Origin: Saccharopolyspora_C sp040643635 | Lineage (GTDB): Bacteria > Actinomycetota > Actinomycetes > Mycobacteriales > Pseudonocardiaceae | Reading direction: 5' to 3' | NCBI RefSeq assembly: GCF_040643635.1 | Contig: NZ_JBEYUS010000013.1 | Span: 46,340 to 110,339, forward strand | DNA length: 64,000 nt | Shown here: positions 25,870-33,880 of the stretch, piece by piece | Numbering within the stretch: position 1 is the first letter of the stretch | Layout of the letters: every line of letters starts with the position of its first letter | Program-made: the position numbers and the translations under genes | The notes under the pieces: model-generated | Seen by the model: the letters and a program-made list of their open reading frames with translations, nothing else | What the model was told of the DNA's origin: nothing | Databases searched by the model: none

Positions 25870-25913
25870 TTCACATGTCCGGTCCGGGGTGGGGCCGATT
25901 CGGAGGACGAGTC

Positions 25914-26231
25914 ATGAACGCCGCTGTGGACGGTGAGCAGCACCAGCCCGAGCCGAACGACGCACCGGATACCCCGGCGCGTCCCGCCACCGAGGCCATC
26001 GCGAACTTCCGCGAGGAGATCGACTACCTGGACGCCGAGATCCTGCGGCTGATCAAGCGCCGCGCCGACGTCTCCCGGCAGGTGGGCGAGGCGCGGATGG
26101 CTGACGGCGGACCGCGCATCGTCTACAACCGCGAGATGGACGTCCTGGCGCGCTACCGGGAGCTGGGGCCGGAAGGCCGCGAGCTGGCGATGATCCTGCT
26201 CCGCCTCGGCCGCGGCCGCCTGGGCCGCTGA
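25914..26231 (+). CDS. chorismate mutase, AroQ class (actinobacterial short type)
   Basis: 105 residues from ATG 25914 with CGGAGGACG upstream; a 13-residue longer start at 25875 lacks a site. The helical AroQ core has NFREEIDYLDAEILRLIKRRADVSRQVGEAR and the ligand residues Arg, Lys and Arg in the first helices, then YNREMDVLARYREL. It converts chorismate to prephenate for Phe and Tyr synthesis. In mycobacteria the equivalent Rv0948c is activated by DAHP synthase; that partner is not in this window. Synteny next to uvrD1 supports the call. Confidence 0.92.
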   Translation: MNAAVDGEQHQPEPNDAPDTPARPATEAIANFREEIDYLDAEILRLIKRRADVSRQVGEARMADGGPRIVYNREMDVLARYRELGPEGRELAMILLRLGRGRLGR

Positions 26232-26257
26232 TCGCCCGAGGTGCACTGATCATCCGA

Positions 26258-26287
26258 GGTGCACGGCCCGGCGGCGGGCCGTGCACC
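26258..26287. terminator. bidirectional terminator, chorismate mutase / dehydrogenase
   Basis: Perfect 12-bp stem GGTGCACGGCCC (26258-26269) with 26276-26287 and a 6-nt loop, between convergent genes. Confidence 0.75.
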
Positions 26288-26307
26288 CGGCGCGGACGGC
26301 CGGGCGG

Positions 26308-27084
26308 TCAGTGCGCCGTCCAGCCGCCGTCCATCGGGAACGACGAGCCGGTGATCGACGCCGTGCTCGGGCCGCACAACCAGTGCACCAGGTCGGCCAC
26401 CTCGTCCGGTTCCACCAGCCGCTTCACCGGGGTGCGCGCCAGCAGCACGTCCTCCACGACCTGCTCCTCCGGCACCCGGTGCAGCTCCGCCTGCTCGGCG
26501 ACCTGCCGCTCCACCAGCGGGGTCCGCACGAAGCCCGGGCAGACGCAGTTCGAGGTGACGCCGTAGCCCGCGGCCTCCACCGCGACCGTCTTCGACAGCC
26601 CTTCCAGGCCGTGCTTGGCCGCCACGTAGGCGCTCTTGAACGGGGACGCGCGCAGGCCGTGCACCGAGGAGATGTTCACGATCCGGCCCCAGCCCCGCTC
26701 GTACATGCCGGGCAGGGCGGCGCGGATCAACCGGAACGGCGACTCCAGCATCACCGTCACCAGCTTCGCGAACATCTCCGGCGGGAACTGGTGCACCGGC
26801 GCCACGTGCTGCAGGCCGGCGTTGTTGACCACGATGTCGGCGTGCTCGCCCAGCCCGGCCGCCGCGTCCGGGTCCTCCAGGTCGACGATGCGCGCCTCGG
26901 CGTCGATCTCCGCCGCGATCCGCTCCACCGCTTCCGCCGCGCGATCCACGACGATCACGGTCGCCCCGCTCGCGGCCAGCCTGCGGGCGGTGGCGGAACC
27001 GATGCCGCTGGCCGCGCCGGTCACGACCGCCCGCTTGCCGGCGAGGGAGTACTGGTCCGGGAGTTCGGCGGGGCGATCGTTCAT
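26308..27084 (-). CDS. short-chain dehydrogenase, probable 3-hydroxybutyrate dehydrogenase
   Basis: 258 residues from ATG 27084. NAD-binding TGAASGIGSATARRLA, NNAGLQH, then Ser in NISSVHG and the Tyr/Lys pair in SAYVAAKHGLEGLSK are all present. HGLRASPFKSAYVAAKHG and VCPGFVRTPLVE resemble D-3-hydroxybutyrate dehydrogenases, which interconvert 3-hydroxybutyrate and acetoacetate. Other SDR substrates cannot be excluded. The C-terminus TGSSFPMDGGWTAH is typical. It is convergent with chorismate mutase and divergent from a small membrane protein. Confidence 0.85.
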   Translation of the reverse strand: MNDRPAELPDQYSLAGKRAVVTGAASGIGSATARRLAASGATVIVVDRAAEAVERIAAEIDAEARIVDLEDPDAAAGLGEHADIVVNNAGLQHVAPVHQFPPEMFAKLVTVMLESPFRLIRAALPGMYERGWGRIVNISSVHGLRASPFKSAYVAAKHGLEGLSKTVAVEAAGYGVTSNCVCPGFVRTPLVERQVAEQAELHRVPEEQVVEDVLLARTPVKRLVEPDEVADLVHWLCGPSTASITGSSFPMDGGWTAH

Positions 27085-27244
27085 AGCCTGAGAACCTATG
27101 CGTGATGCCGATCTCAATCCAGTGGATCGGCACAACCGCTTCCGCGGGCGGCGGCGCAGGCCCAGCTCAGCGCCGAACTTGCCCGGACGGGCCTCGGGGA
27201 AACCACCCATACCGGACCGGTCCGCGACAGGGCAGACTGGAGGC

Positions 27245-27565
27245 ATGGGTGCACTCATCGGGATCGTCGCATTGCTCGTCACGCTCGTGGCGGTCGCCGC
27301 CGCCGCCGGGCACGGGGCCTACCTCGGAATGCTGACCTCGGCGGCGAAGAAGCGGCCGGGCGGTCAGCCGGTGGCCGACTTCGCGCGGAAGCGGCTGCCG
27401 GTCGCGGGGGCGACGCTGGCGGTCACGGTGGTCGCGCTGCTCATCGCGCTCGGCGGGTCCGGCGGGGCCGACGTGTTCGCCATGCTGCTCGGTGCGGGCG
27501 GGGGTGTCGGCGCGCTCAAGGCGCTCCAGACCACCCAGACGAAGTTCCGCAACAACGACTACTGA
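27245..27565 (+). CDS. small two-TM conserved membrane protein
   Basis: 106 residues from ATG 27245. Hydrophobic helices are LIGIVALLVTLVAVAAAAG (residues ~4-22) and VAGATLAVTVVALLIALGG (about 55-73), with a third weaker Gly/Ala/Leu stretch. The end is QTTQTKFRNNDY. CAGACT lies 6 nt before the ATG, while GGAGG also sits in that spacer, so initiation could be leaderless or SD-led. No function is recognised. Confidence 0.7.
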   Translation: MGALIGIVALLVTLVAVAAAAGHGAYLGMLTSAAKKRPGGQPVADFARKRLPVAGATLAVTVVALLIALGGSGGADVFAMLLGAGGGVGALKALQTTQTKFRNNDY

Positions 27566-27723
27566 TCCTCACCGACCCGAGTGGCTGCCTGAGCGGGAAC
27601 TACTCCGGGCTGTGATCGCAAGTCAAAAATCGCCGCGCGCCGTCCCTCTTTCGGGCGGTAGTCAGTGTTATCACCGACTCGTGTGACGCGAGGGGCGCGC
27701 GGCGCTGCCTAGCCTCGCCGACC

Positions 27724-28953
27724 ATGACCCCTTCGGCGGTGTCCCCCTCGGCGACCACGACCGAGCACGACGACCTCCCCGCTCCGCCCTGGCCGGGCGG
27801 TGCGGCCGTCGGCCCGGCTCCCGGTTCCTACGGCGCGTGGCCGACGAACTTCGGCCGCGCCACGAGCACCGGCGTCAGCTGGAGCGGCCTCATCGAACAG
27901 CCCGCGCCGGGCGCGGGCCCGCACCGGATCCGCGCGATCAGCGCGTGCGCCGCCGACACCGGCGTGCACGACCCGTTCGCGGACACCGGCCCGCTGCCCG
28001 CGGTGGCGAGCACCGTCGCGAGCACCACCACCGAGGCCGCCACCGGAGCGACCGGCGCCGCCACCGGGGCTGCCACCACCAGGGCGGCAGCCACCGTGGC
28101 CGCCGCCCCAGCGCCCGCCGCCGCGCCGGGTACCGATCCGCTGAGCGACACCACCCCGGTCGGCGGCCTGCACAAGTTCGACCTCGGCATGGTGCCCGCC
28201 TCCGTCACGCCACCGCGTTCCTCGCGCCGCGCGGCCTGGTTCGCGGTGCTGTCCGCCGGTGCCGTGCTCAGCGGACTGCTGCTGATCGCGACCACGCTGG
28301 TCAGCCCGACCACCTCGATCGACGCCCTGCAGCTGCCGCGGATGCCGCGGGCCACGCAGTTCCCGGCGCCCGCCCCCGAACCGCACGCCCGGCACCCGCA
28401 CACCCAGCGCCCGGACGCGCTCGCCGACCGGGTACCGGGTCCGGGGATCGCGCCGCCGCCCGGCCCGGCGCAGCCGGAGGCCCCCGGCGCGGCGGACCTC
28501 CCGCCCGCCCCGGCTCCGGAGCACGGCGCTCCCGGGCCGGTTCCGGGCGCGGGTGACTACCCCGCTCCGGTGGACGAGGCACCGGAGGCCGCACCGCAGG
28601 CACCGCCGCGGCCACCCGCGCCGGTCACCTACCGGGACGAGCTGCTGTCCTTCGCCGATCCGCAGCTGGTGGCGGCCCGCTCGGCGGACTACTTCGGCGC
28701 GATCAGCTCCCACGACCTCGCCGGGGCCTACGCCGGGACGACCGGGCGGCTGCGGGCGGCGGGTTTCGACGCGTTCGCCGAGCGGTACCGGGACGCGGCC
28801 GCGGTGGAGGTGCTGTCCGTGTCGGCCACCTCGGCGAGCACCGTCACGACCCTGCGCATCACCGGCGCCGACGGCTCGGTGCGGGAGCAGCAGCGGCGGT
28901 TGCGCTTCACGCCCGGCGCGAACCCGCGGGTGTACGCCGACGACGCGGCCTGA
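27724..28953 (+). CDS. single-pass membrane protein with a C-terminal NTF2-like extracytoplasmic domain
   Basis: 409 residues. The N-terminal ~170 residues are low-complexity Ala/Thr/Pro. One membrane helix WFAVLSAGAVLSGLLLIATTLV (about 172-194) follows, then a Pro-rich linker and a ~95-residue folded domain from about 314 (LVAARSADYFGAISSHDLAGAY). That domain resembles the C-terminal domain of the kinase at 32257: an aromatic YF pair, an Asp-Leu turn and a closing beta-rich part. TAGCCT eight nt before the ATG suggests a very short leader. Membership in a kinase-linked envelope-sensing cluster is inference. Confidence 0.6.
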   Translation: MTPSAVSPSATTTEHDDLPAPPWPGGAAVGPAPGSYGAWPTNFGRATSTGVSWSGLIEQPAPGAGPHRIRAISACAADTGVHDPFADTGPLPAVASTVASTTTEAATGATGAATGAATTRAAATVAAAPAPAAAPGTDPLSDTTPVGGLHKFDLGMVPASVTPPRSSRRAAWFAVLSAGAVLSGLLLIATTLVSPTTSIDALQLPRMPRATQFPAPAPEPHARHPHTQRPDALADRVPGPGIAPPPGPAQPEAPGAADLPPAPAPEHGAPGPVPGAGDYPAPVDEAPEAAPQAPPRPPAPVTYRDELLSFADPQLVAARSADYFGAISSHDLAGAYAGTTGRLRAAGFDAFAERYRDAAAVEVLSVSATSASTVTTLRITGADGSVREQQRRLRFTPGANPRVYADDAA

Positions 28954-29159
28954 CGCCCGACACGAGGTGACCGACGGTGACCGGATGGGCTGTTAGAGAT
29001 CGCCCGCTCCGGCCAGCGCTTCTCTTTCAGGTGAAGTCACGCCCCGAACCCCCCGAACACGTTCGGTGAGGAGTACGAGTGCAATCGCAGCGACCGTGCG
29101 ACCCCCGACCCGGCCACGTACCCGGCCGGTTCGAGACGAAGGAGGCTCGGCGAATCGAG

Positions 29160-30095
29160 ATGCGGCACCGAATACCCCTGCTCCGCGACAGCCCGCAAGA
29201 CACCGGTGGGACCCGCGCCGAGGGTCGCGAGCAGGCACCGCTCCCGCCGCTCCCCCGCCGCGCCTCCGACCACGAACACCTGACCGCCACCGCGAGCCGG
29301 TGCTGCCGCCGGTGCGGCCGCGACGGCGGCGGTGCGATCACCCGCCCGATCGGCCGGATCGACGACACCGACACCCGGCCGCTGCCACCGTTCCTCGCCG
29401 CACCCGCCACCGAACCGCCCGCGTCCTCCCGCCGGGCGGCGGTCGCCGAACTGGTGCTGCGCAAGCCGAAGCCGCTCTGGTTCGCCCCGGAACCGCTGCG
29501 GCTGAGCGCGGAGGAATCGGCGCAGACCGAAGAGCTCGTCAACGCACTGCTCGACACCGCGGCACCGGCGAGCGGCACCCCGGACTCGCCGGGCGTGCGG
29601 GCCGCGGTGGGCACGCTGTGCACCGCGCTGCTGGTCGGCGCGGCCGTCGCCACCGCCACGCTCACCGGGGTGTCCCCGGCCACGGGCGACGACCTGCTCG
29701 GCGGCGACCCGGAACCCGCCGAGCCCGCCGTGGAATCCGTGCAGTCCCCGCAGCACCCGCGGCAGGTGCTCGCCCCGGAACCGGCCGCGGACGTCGACGC
29801 GGTGACGACGGCCCGCGAGTTCTACGACCACCTCGACCGCTCCCCCGCGCTCGCCATGCCCCGCCTCGCCCCCGGCCTGCCCGCGACGGACCGCGGCGGG
29901 CCGGACGGCGCGTGGCGCGAGGCGGTCGCGGTGCGGCCGCTGCTGCTGCGCGCCGAGTCCCCGCAGCTGGTGCGGGCGCTCGTGGAGGTCAAGCACCCGG
30001 ACGGCTCGCACTCGCTGCTGCGGCACCTGCTGCACCTCGGCGCGGACGGCCGGGTCGAGGTGCAGCTGCGGTCGTTCCAGCACTTCCCCCGCTGA
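29160..30095 (+). CDS. single-pass membrane protein with a C-terminal extracytoplasmic domain
   Basis: 311 residues from ATG 29160, with AAGGAGG 14 nt upstream; the in-frame ATG at 29079 has no such site. The N-terminal part has a Cys-rich stretch SRCCRRCGRDGGG near residue 65. A membrane helix VGTLCTALLVGAAVATATL lies at about 148-170 and a ~95-residue domain (VTTAREFYDHLDRSPALAM to the end) at about 213-305. Architecture matches the gene at 27724, and both lie just before two Ser/Thr kinases on the same strand. Function is unknown. Confidence 0.6.
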   Translation: MRHRIPLLRDSPQDTGGTRAEGREQAPLPPLPRRASDHEHLTATASRCCRRCGRDGGGAITRPIGRIDDTDTRPLPPFLAAPATEPPASSRRAAVAELVLRKPKPLWFAPEPLRLSAEESAQTEELVNALLDTAAPASGTPDSPGVRAAVGTLCTALLVGAAVATATLTGVSPATGDDLLGGDPEPAEPAVESVQSPQHPRQVLAPEPAADVDAVTTAREFYDHLDRSPALAMPRLAPGLPATDRGGPDGAWREAVAVRPLLLRAESPQLVRALVEVKHPDGSHSLLRHLLHLGADGRVEVQLRSFQHFPR

Positions 30096-30588
30096 CCCCG
30101 CACGGTGCGCGCGACGCGTACCGTGGGGCGCGAATCACAACAATGCGGCAACGACGCCGCGGTGCCCGCCTCCTCCCCGATCACCGCCGAGGTCATCCCG
30201 GTACGAACCGGACACCTGCGGTCCGCACCGGGACCGGCGCGGACACGCTCCGCCGACGGACCGAGCACGCCACGTGTGGACTGCGGAAACACTTCGGGCC
30301 TCGGGAGCGATCAGGAGGACGACGGCACTTCGCCGGACGCGCGTGGAATCGGGCACACCGATCTCACGACTTCGGGTCTGCGCCGAGAAGGCGTCGGCTA
30401 GGCTGCCGTACCGCGGCCGGATGTGCGGCCACCGGCCGAACCGGGCCGCGCTGAACGAACGTGTAGTTGTCGGAGGGCCGAACCGGTCCGCTAAACCGCC
30501 CGATGCCCGACGGGACGGTGCCGATCCGGATCCGTCCGGTTCGGGACCGCGCTCGAGCGGGCATCGATAGCAGTACGGGGAGACGTCG
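30096..30588. other. non-coding region before the first kinase
   Basis: 493 bp with no convincing gene. TAGGCT at 30399-30404 is a plausible -10 for the kinase, giving a leader of about 180 nt. Nothing else was recognised. Confidence 0.4.
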
Positions 30589-32046
30589 GTGAGCGACGAA
30601 GGTCGCCTGGTCGCCGGACGCTACCGAGTGCAGCGACGCATCGGCAGTGGCGCGATGGGCGTGGTGTGGGAGTGTGTGGATGAACGCCTGCACCGCACTG
30701 TCGCGGTCAAGCAGTTGTTGTTGCAGCCCGGACTGGACCCGGGTGAGGCCGAGGAAGCGCGGCAGCGGGCAATGCGGGAAGGCCGCATCGCGGCGCGCCT
30801 GCAGCACCAGCACGCGATCTCGGTCTACGACGTAGCCGAGGACGAAGGCCAGCCGGTGCTGGTCATGGAATACCTGCCTTCCACCAGCCTGGCGGCGATG
30901 ATGTCCGACCACGGACCGCTGCCACCGCGCGAGGTGGCCCGGATCGGTGCGCAGGCCGCGGCCGCGCTCGGCGCCGCGCACGCGGCCGGGGTGGTGCACC
31001 GCGACATCAAGCCGGGCAACATCCTGCTCGGCGACAACGGCACGGTGAAGATCACCGACTTCGGCATCTCGCGCGCCCAGGGCGACGTGCAGGTGACGAA
31101 GACGGGGATGCTCGCGGGCACGCCCGCCTACCTGTCGCCGGACGTCGCCATGGGCCGGGAGCCGAGTGGTGCCTCCGACGTGTTCTCGCTGGGCGCGACG
31201 CTGTACGCGGCGATCGAGGGCAGGCCGCCGTTCGGGCTGAACGAGAACACGCTGGCGCTGCTGCACTCGGTGGCCGCGGGCCGCATCGAACCGCCGCAGC
31301 AGGCGGGCGCGATGGCCCAGCCGCTGATGGCGATGATGCAGGTGCGCGTCGAGGACCGGCCGGACATGGCGCAGGTCCGGGAGATGCTGCTGGCGGTCGC
31401 CGAGGGCGGTTCGGCGAACTCGGTGCCCACGATGGCCGCGCCGATCCCGCCCGCGATCGGCCCGGACAGCAGGCCCGACCTGGCTCCGACCAGCGTCGTC
31501 GGGCAGGACCACCACGGTGGGACCGCCTACTACGACGACGACCAGTACGGCCAGTACGACTCGAACCCGCGGACCTCGTACCTGGGCCCGGATTCGCGTG
31601 CGGAGACGTCGTTCGACGACCGGCCGCGGCGCAGCAGGCGCCCGCTGGTGCTGTCCGGGATCGCGCTGGTCGCGGCCGCCGTGGTCGCGGTGCTGGTGAC
31701 CTCGGCGTTCCTGAACAGCAACACGCCGGAACCGACCGGCAACGACTCGAACCCCTCGCTGCAGGCACCGCCGCCGCTGCCGCCGCCGACGACCCAGTCG
31801 TCGGAGAGCTCCGGTTCCTCGGAGGAGCAGACCTACGAGGAGACGTCGAGCACGCCGACGTCCACGGAGCAGACCTCCCAGCCGACGACGACGCAGCAGC
31901 CGACCTCGACGGAGCAGTCCCAGCCGACCGAGACCTCCGGTGACGACGGCGACGACGACGGCGGCGAGTCCTCCGCGGATCAGCCGACGCAGTCGGAGGC
32001 CACCTCACCGCAATCCGGTGCCTCCGCGTTCCAGCTTCCGGGCTGA
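30589..32046 (+). CDS. Ser/Thr protein kinase, PknB-like, with Ser/Thr/Pro-rich external tail
   Basis: 485 residues from GTG 30589. The kinase domain is complete: glycine loop RIGSGAMGVVWE, catalytic Lys in VAVKQLLL, HRDIKPGNILL, DFGISRAQG and the P+1 region AGTPAYLSPDV. After an acidic juxtamembrane region a helix (LVLSGIALVAAAVVAVLVTSAF, about 350-374) leads to a ~110-residue Ser/Thr/Pro/Gln-rich tail without a recognisable sensor fold. The kinase domain is nearly the same as that of the next gene, pointing to a tandem duplication. No PASTA repeats. Confidence 0.93.
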   Translation: MSDEGRLVAGRYRVQRRIGSGAMGVVWECVDERLHRTVAVKQLLLQPGLDPGEAEEARQRAMREGRIAARLQHQHAISVYDVAEDEGQPVLVMEYLPSTSLAAMMSDHGPLPPREVARIGAQAAAALGAAHAAGVVHRDIKPGNILLGDNGTVKITDFGISRAQGDVQVTKTGMLAGTPAYLSPDVAMGREPSGASDVFSLGATLYAAIEGRPPFGLNENTLALLHSVAAGRIEPPQQAGAMAQPLMAMMQVRVEDRPDMAQVREMLLAVAEGGSANSVPTMAAPIPPAIGPDSRPDLAPTSVVGQDHHGGTAYYDDDQYGQYDSNPRTSYLGPDSRAETSFDDRPRRSRRPLVLSGIALVAAAVVAVLVTSAFLNSNTPEPTGNDSNPSLQAPPPLPPPTTQSSESSGSSEEQTYEETSSTPTSTEQTSQPTTTQQPTSTEQSQPTETSGDDGDDDGGESSADQPTQSEATSPQSGASAFQLPG

Positions 32047-32064
32047 GCACCAGGTGGTCGTTTT

Positions 32065-32108
32065 CCGGGCCGGGGACAGGCATCTCGCGATGCGTGGCCC
32101 CGGCCCGG
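32065..32108. terminator. terminator between the two kinases
   Basis: CCGGGCCGGGG (32065-32075) pairs with 32098-32108, and the interior continues GCATC-TCGC-GATGC. It follows the first kinase stop by 18 nt. Confidence 0.7.
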
Positions 32109-32169
32109 TGCTTTCGCCAGGGGCGATCCGTTCACCCCGACCTGGTGCGTTCCCCCAGTCGCCCACCAG

Positions 32170-32175
32170 TAACGT
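32170..32175 (+). promoter_or_regulatory. -10 element before the second kinase's upstream ORF
   Basis: TAACGT is followed by 7 nt and then ATG at 32183, the spacing of a leaderless transcript. Confidence 0.5.
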
Positions 32176-32182
32176 GGGGCCG

Positions 32183-32260
32183 ATGAGCACGAGCCGGTCT
32201 CGGGGGCCCGGTCAGTACCGTCCTAGCCGCCAGCACCCCAGCATCAGGAGAGACCTGTGA
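32183..32260 (+). CDS. putative leaderless upstream ORF coupled to the second kinase
   Basis: 25 codons, MSTSRSRGPGQYRPSRQHP then SIRRDL. The ATG is 7 nt after a -10-like hexamer and lacks a ribosome site. The TGA (32258-32260) overlaps the kinase GTG (32257-32259) as GTGA. The peptide is basic with no targeting signal. It may regulate or couple translation of the kinase, which also has its own AGGAG site at 32246. Confidence 0.5.
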   Translation: MSTSRSRGPGQYRPSRQHPSIRRDL

Positions 32261-33816
32261 GCGCCGAGGGCCGTTTGATCACGGGCCGTTACCGGTTGGA
32301 GAAGCGGATCGGCAGCGGCGCCATGGGCATCGTGTGGCGCGCGGTCGACGAGCGGCTGCACCGCACCGTCGCGGTCAAGCAGCTGCTGCTCCAGCCCGGT
32401 TACACCGATGAGGAGACCGAGGAGGCGCGGCAGCGCTCGATGCGCGAAGGCCGCATCGCCGCCCGGCTGCAGCACCAGAACGCCATCGTGGTGTTCGACG
32501 TGGCCGAGGACGAGGGCCAGCCGGTGCTCGTGATGGAGTACCTGCCGTCGCAGAGCCTGGCGACGGTGCTCAGCGAGCAGGGCGTGCTGCCGCCGCAGTC
32601 GGTGGCCCGGATCGGCTCGCAGGTCGCGGGCGCGCTGGCGGCGGCGCACATGGCGGGCATCGTGCACCGCGACTTGAAGCCGGGGAACATCCTGCTCGGC
32701 GACAACGGCATCGCCAAGATCACCGACTTCGGCATCTCCCGCGCCATCGGCGACGTGGCGGTGACCAAGAGCGGCATCCTCGCGGGGACCCCGGCGTACC
32801 TGTCGCCGGAGGTGGCGCTGGGCCGCGACCCGGCTCCCGCCTCGGACGTGTTCTCGCTGGGCGCGACGCTGTACGCGGCGGTGGAGGGCGAGCCCCCGTT
32901 CGGCACCGACGAGAACGCGATCAGCCTGCTGCACCGGGTGGCGCGCGGTCAGGTGGAGCCGCCGCGGCAGGCGGGCCCGCTGGCCCCGGCGCTGATGCAG
33001 CTGCTGCAGCCGGACCCGGTGGACCGGCCGACGATGGCGCAGACCCGGAGCATGCTGCTGGCGGTGGCGGAGGGACGTCCGCTGCCCGGCGGTTCCACGC
33101 CGGCCGGGGGCTGGCAGCGCCCGGCGGCCGCCCCGCAGGGCAGGCCGCAGCAGGCGCAGCCGACCCGGGTGGGCGCGGCGGTGCCCGCGGGCGCGGGCAA
33201 CCCGCCGACCCAGGTCGGGCAGACCGCGGTGTCCGAGCCCTCCGGGAGCGGCACCTCGCGCAAGGCGGTGCTGCTGTGGGCGGCGGCGCTGCTGGTGGCG
33301 GTGCTGGTCGGGGTGCTGACGGCGAGCGCGTTCGGCGCCGGGAACCAGCGTTCCCCGCAGTCGGAGCCGCCGCCCGCTTCCGAGCCGATGGCGCCCGCGG
33401 ATCCCGTGTCGACGACGACCGCACCGCCGACGACGTCCGCGCCGACGTCCTCGGCCGCGCCGACCACGACGAGCAGCACGCCCACGACGACCTCCAGCGA
33501 GAAGAAGGACGAGCAGCCGTCCAAGGATGAGATCGAGAACGCGGTGAAGACCTACTTCTCGTCCGTCCCCGACGACCTCGACAAGTCCTGGTCGCTGCTG
33601 GGCCCGGACATGCAGGCGGCGGGCAAGGACAGCTACGAGTCGTTCTGGAAGTCCGTCGACGACGTCAAGATCACCTCGGGCCCGAAGGTCATCGGCGCGA
33701 AGGTGCTGGTGATCCTGGAGTTCGAGAAGGACGGCAAGACCAGCAAGGAACGCCACCTGCTGGGCATGGTGGCCCGCGACGGCGAAGCACTGATCAACAG
33801 CGATTCCCGGGTCTGA
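32257..33816 (+). CDS. Ser/Thr protein kinase with external NTF2-like sensor domain
   Basis: 519 residues from GTG 32257. The kinase motifs are RIGSGAMGIVWRAV, VAVKQLLL, HRDLKPGNILL, DFGISRAIG and AGTPAYLSPEV. A membrane helix (AVLLWAAALLVAVLVGVLTA) is at about 337-360, followed by a Thr/Ser/Pro linker and an ordered ~90-residue domain from about 425 (DEIENAVKTYFSSVPDDLDK, then SWSLLGPDMQAAGKDSYESF). This domain has the look of NTF2-like sensors found on other actinobacterial receptor kinases. It probably senses an envelope signal. Its kinase domain closely matches the preceding gene. Confidence 0.93.
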   Translation: MSAEGRLITGRYRLEKRIGSGAMGIVWRAVDERLHRTVAVKQLLLQPGYTDEETEEARQRSMREGRIAARLQHQNAIVVFDVAEDEGQPVLVMEYLPSQSLATVLSEQGVLPPQSVARIGSQVAGALAAAHMAGIVHRDLKPGNILLGDNGIAKITDFGISRAIGDVAVTKSGILAGTPAYLSPEVALGRDPAPASDVFSLGATLYAAVEGEPPFGTDENAISLLHRVARGQVEPPRQAGPLAPALMQLLQPDPVDRPTMAQTRSMLLAVAEGRPLPGGSTPAGGWQRPAAAPQGRPQQAQPTRVGAAVPAGAGNPPTQVGQTAVSEPSGSGTSRKAVLLWAAALLVAVLVGVLTASAFGAGNQRSPQSEPPPASEPMAPADPVSTTTAPPTTSAPTSSAAPTTTSSTPTTTSSEKKDEQPSKDEIENAVKTYFSSVPDDLDKSWSLLGPDMQAAGKDSYESFWKSVDDVKITSGPKVIGAKVLVILEFEKDGKTSKERHLLGMVARDGEALINSDSRV

Positions 33817-33880
33817 GCCCGGCGGTCCCGCCACCGGACCGTCCGCCGCCCGGCTCGCGCCCGATCACGCACGCGCCCGA

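Noticed and set aside
30105..30570. Plus-strand short ORFs before the first kinase
   Set aside because: No ribosome site and no leaderless spacing to the TAGGCT hexamer at 30399.
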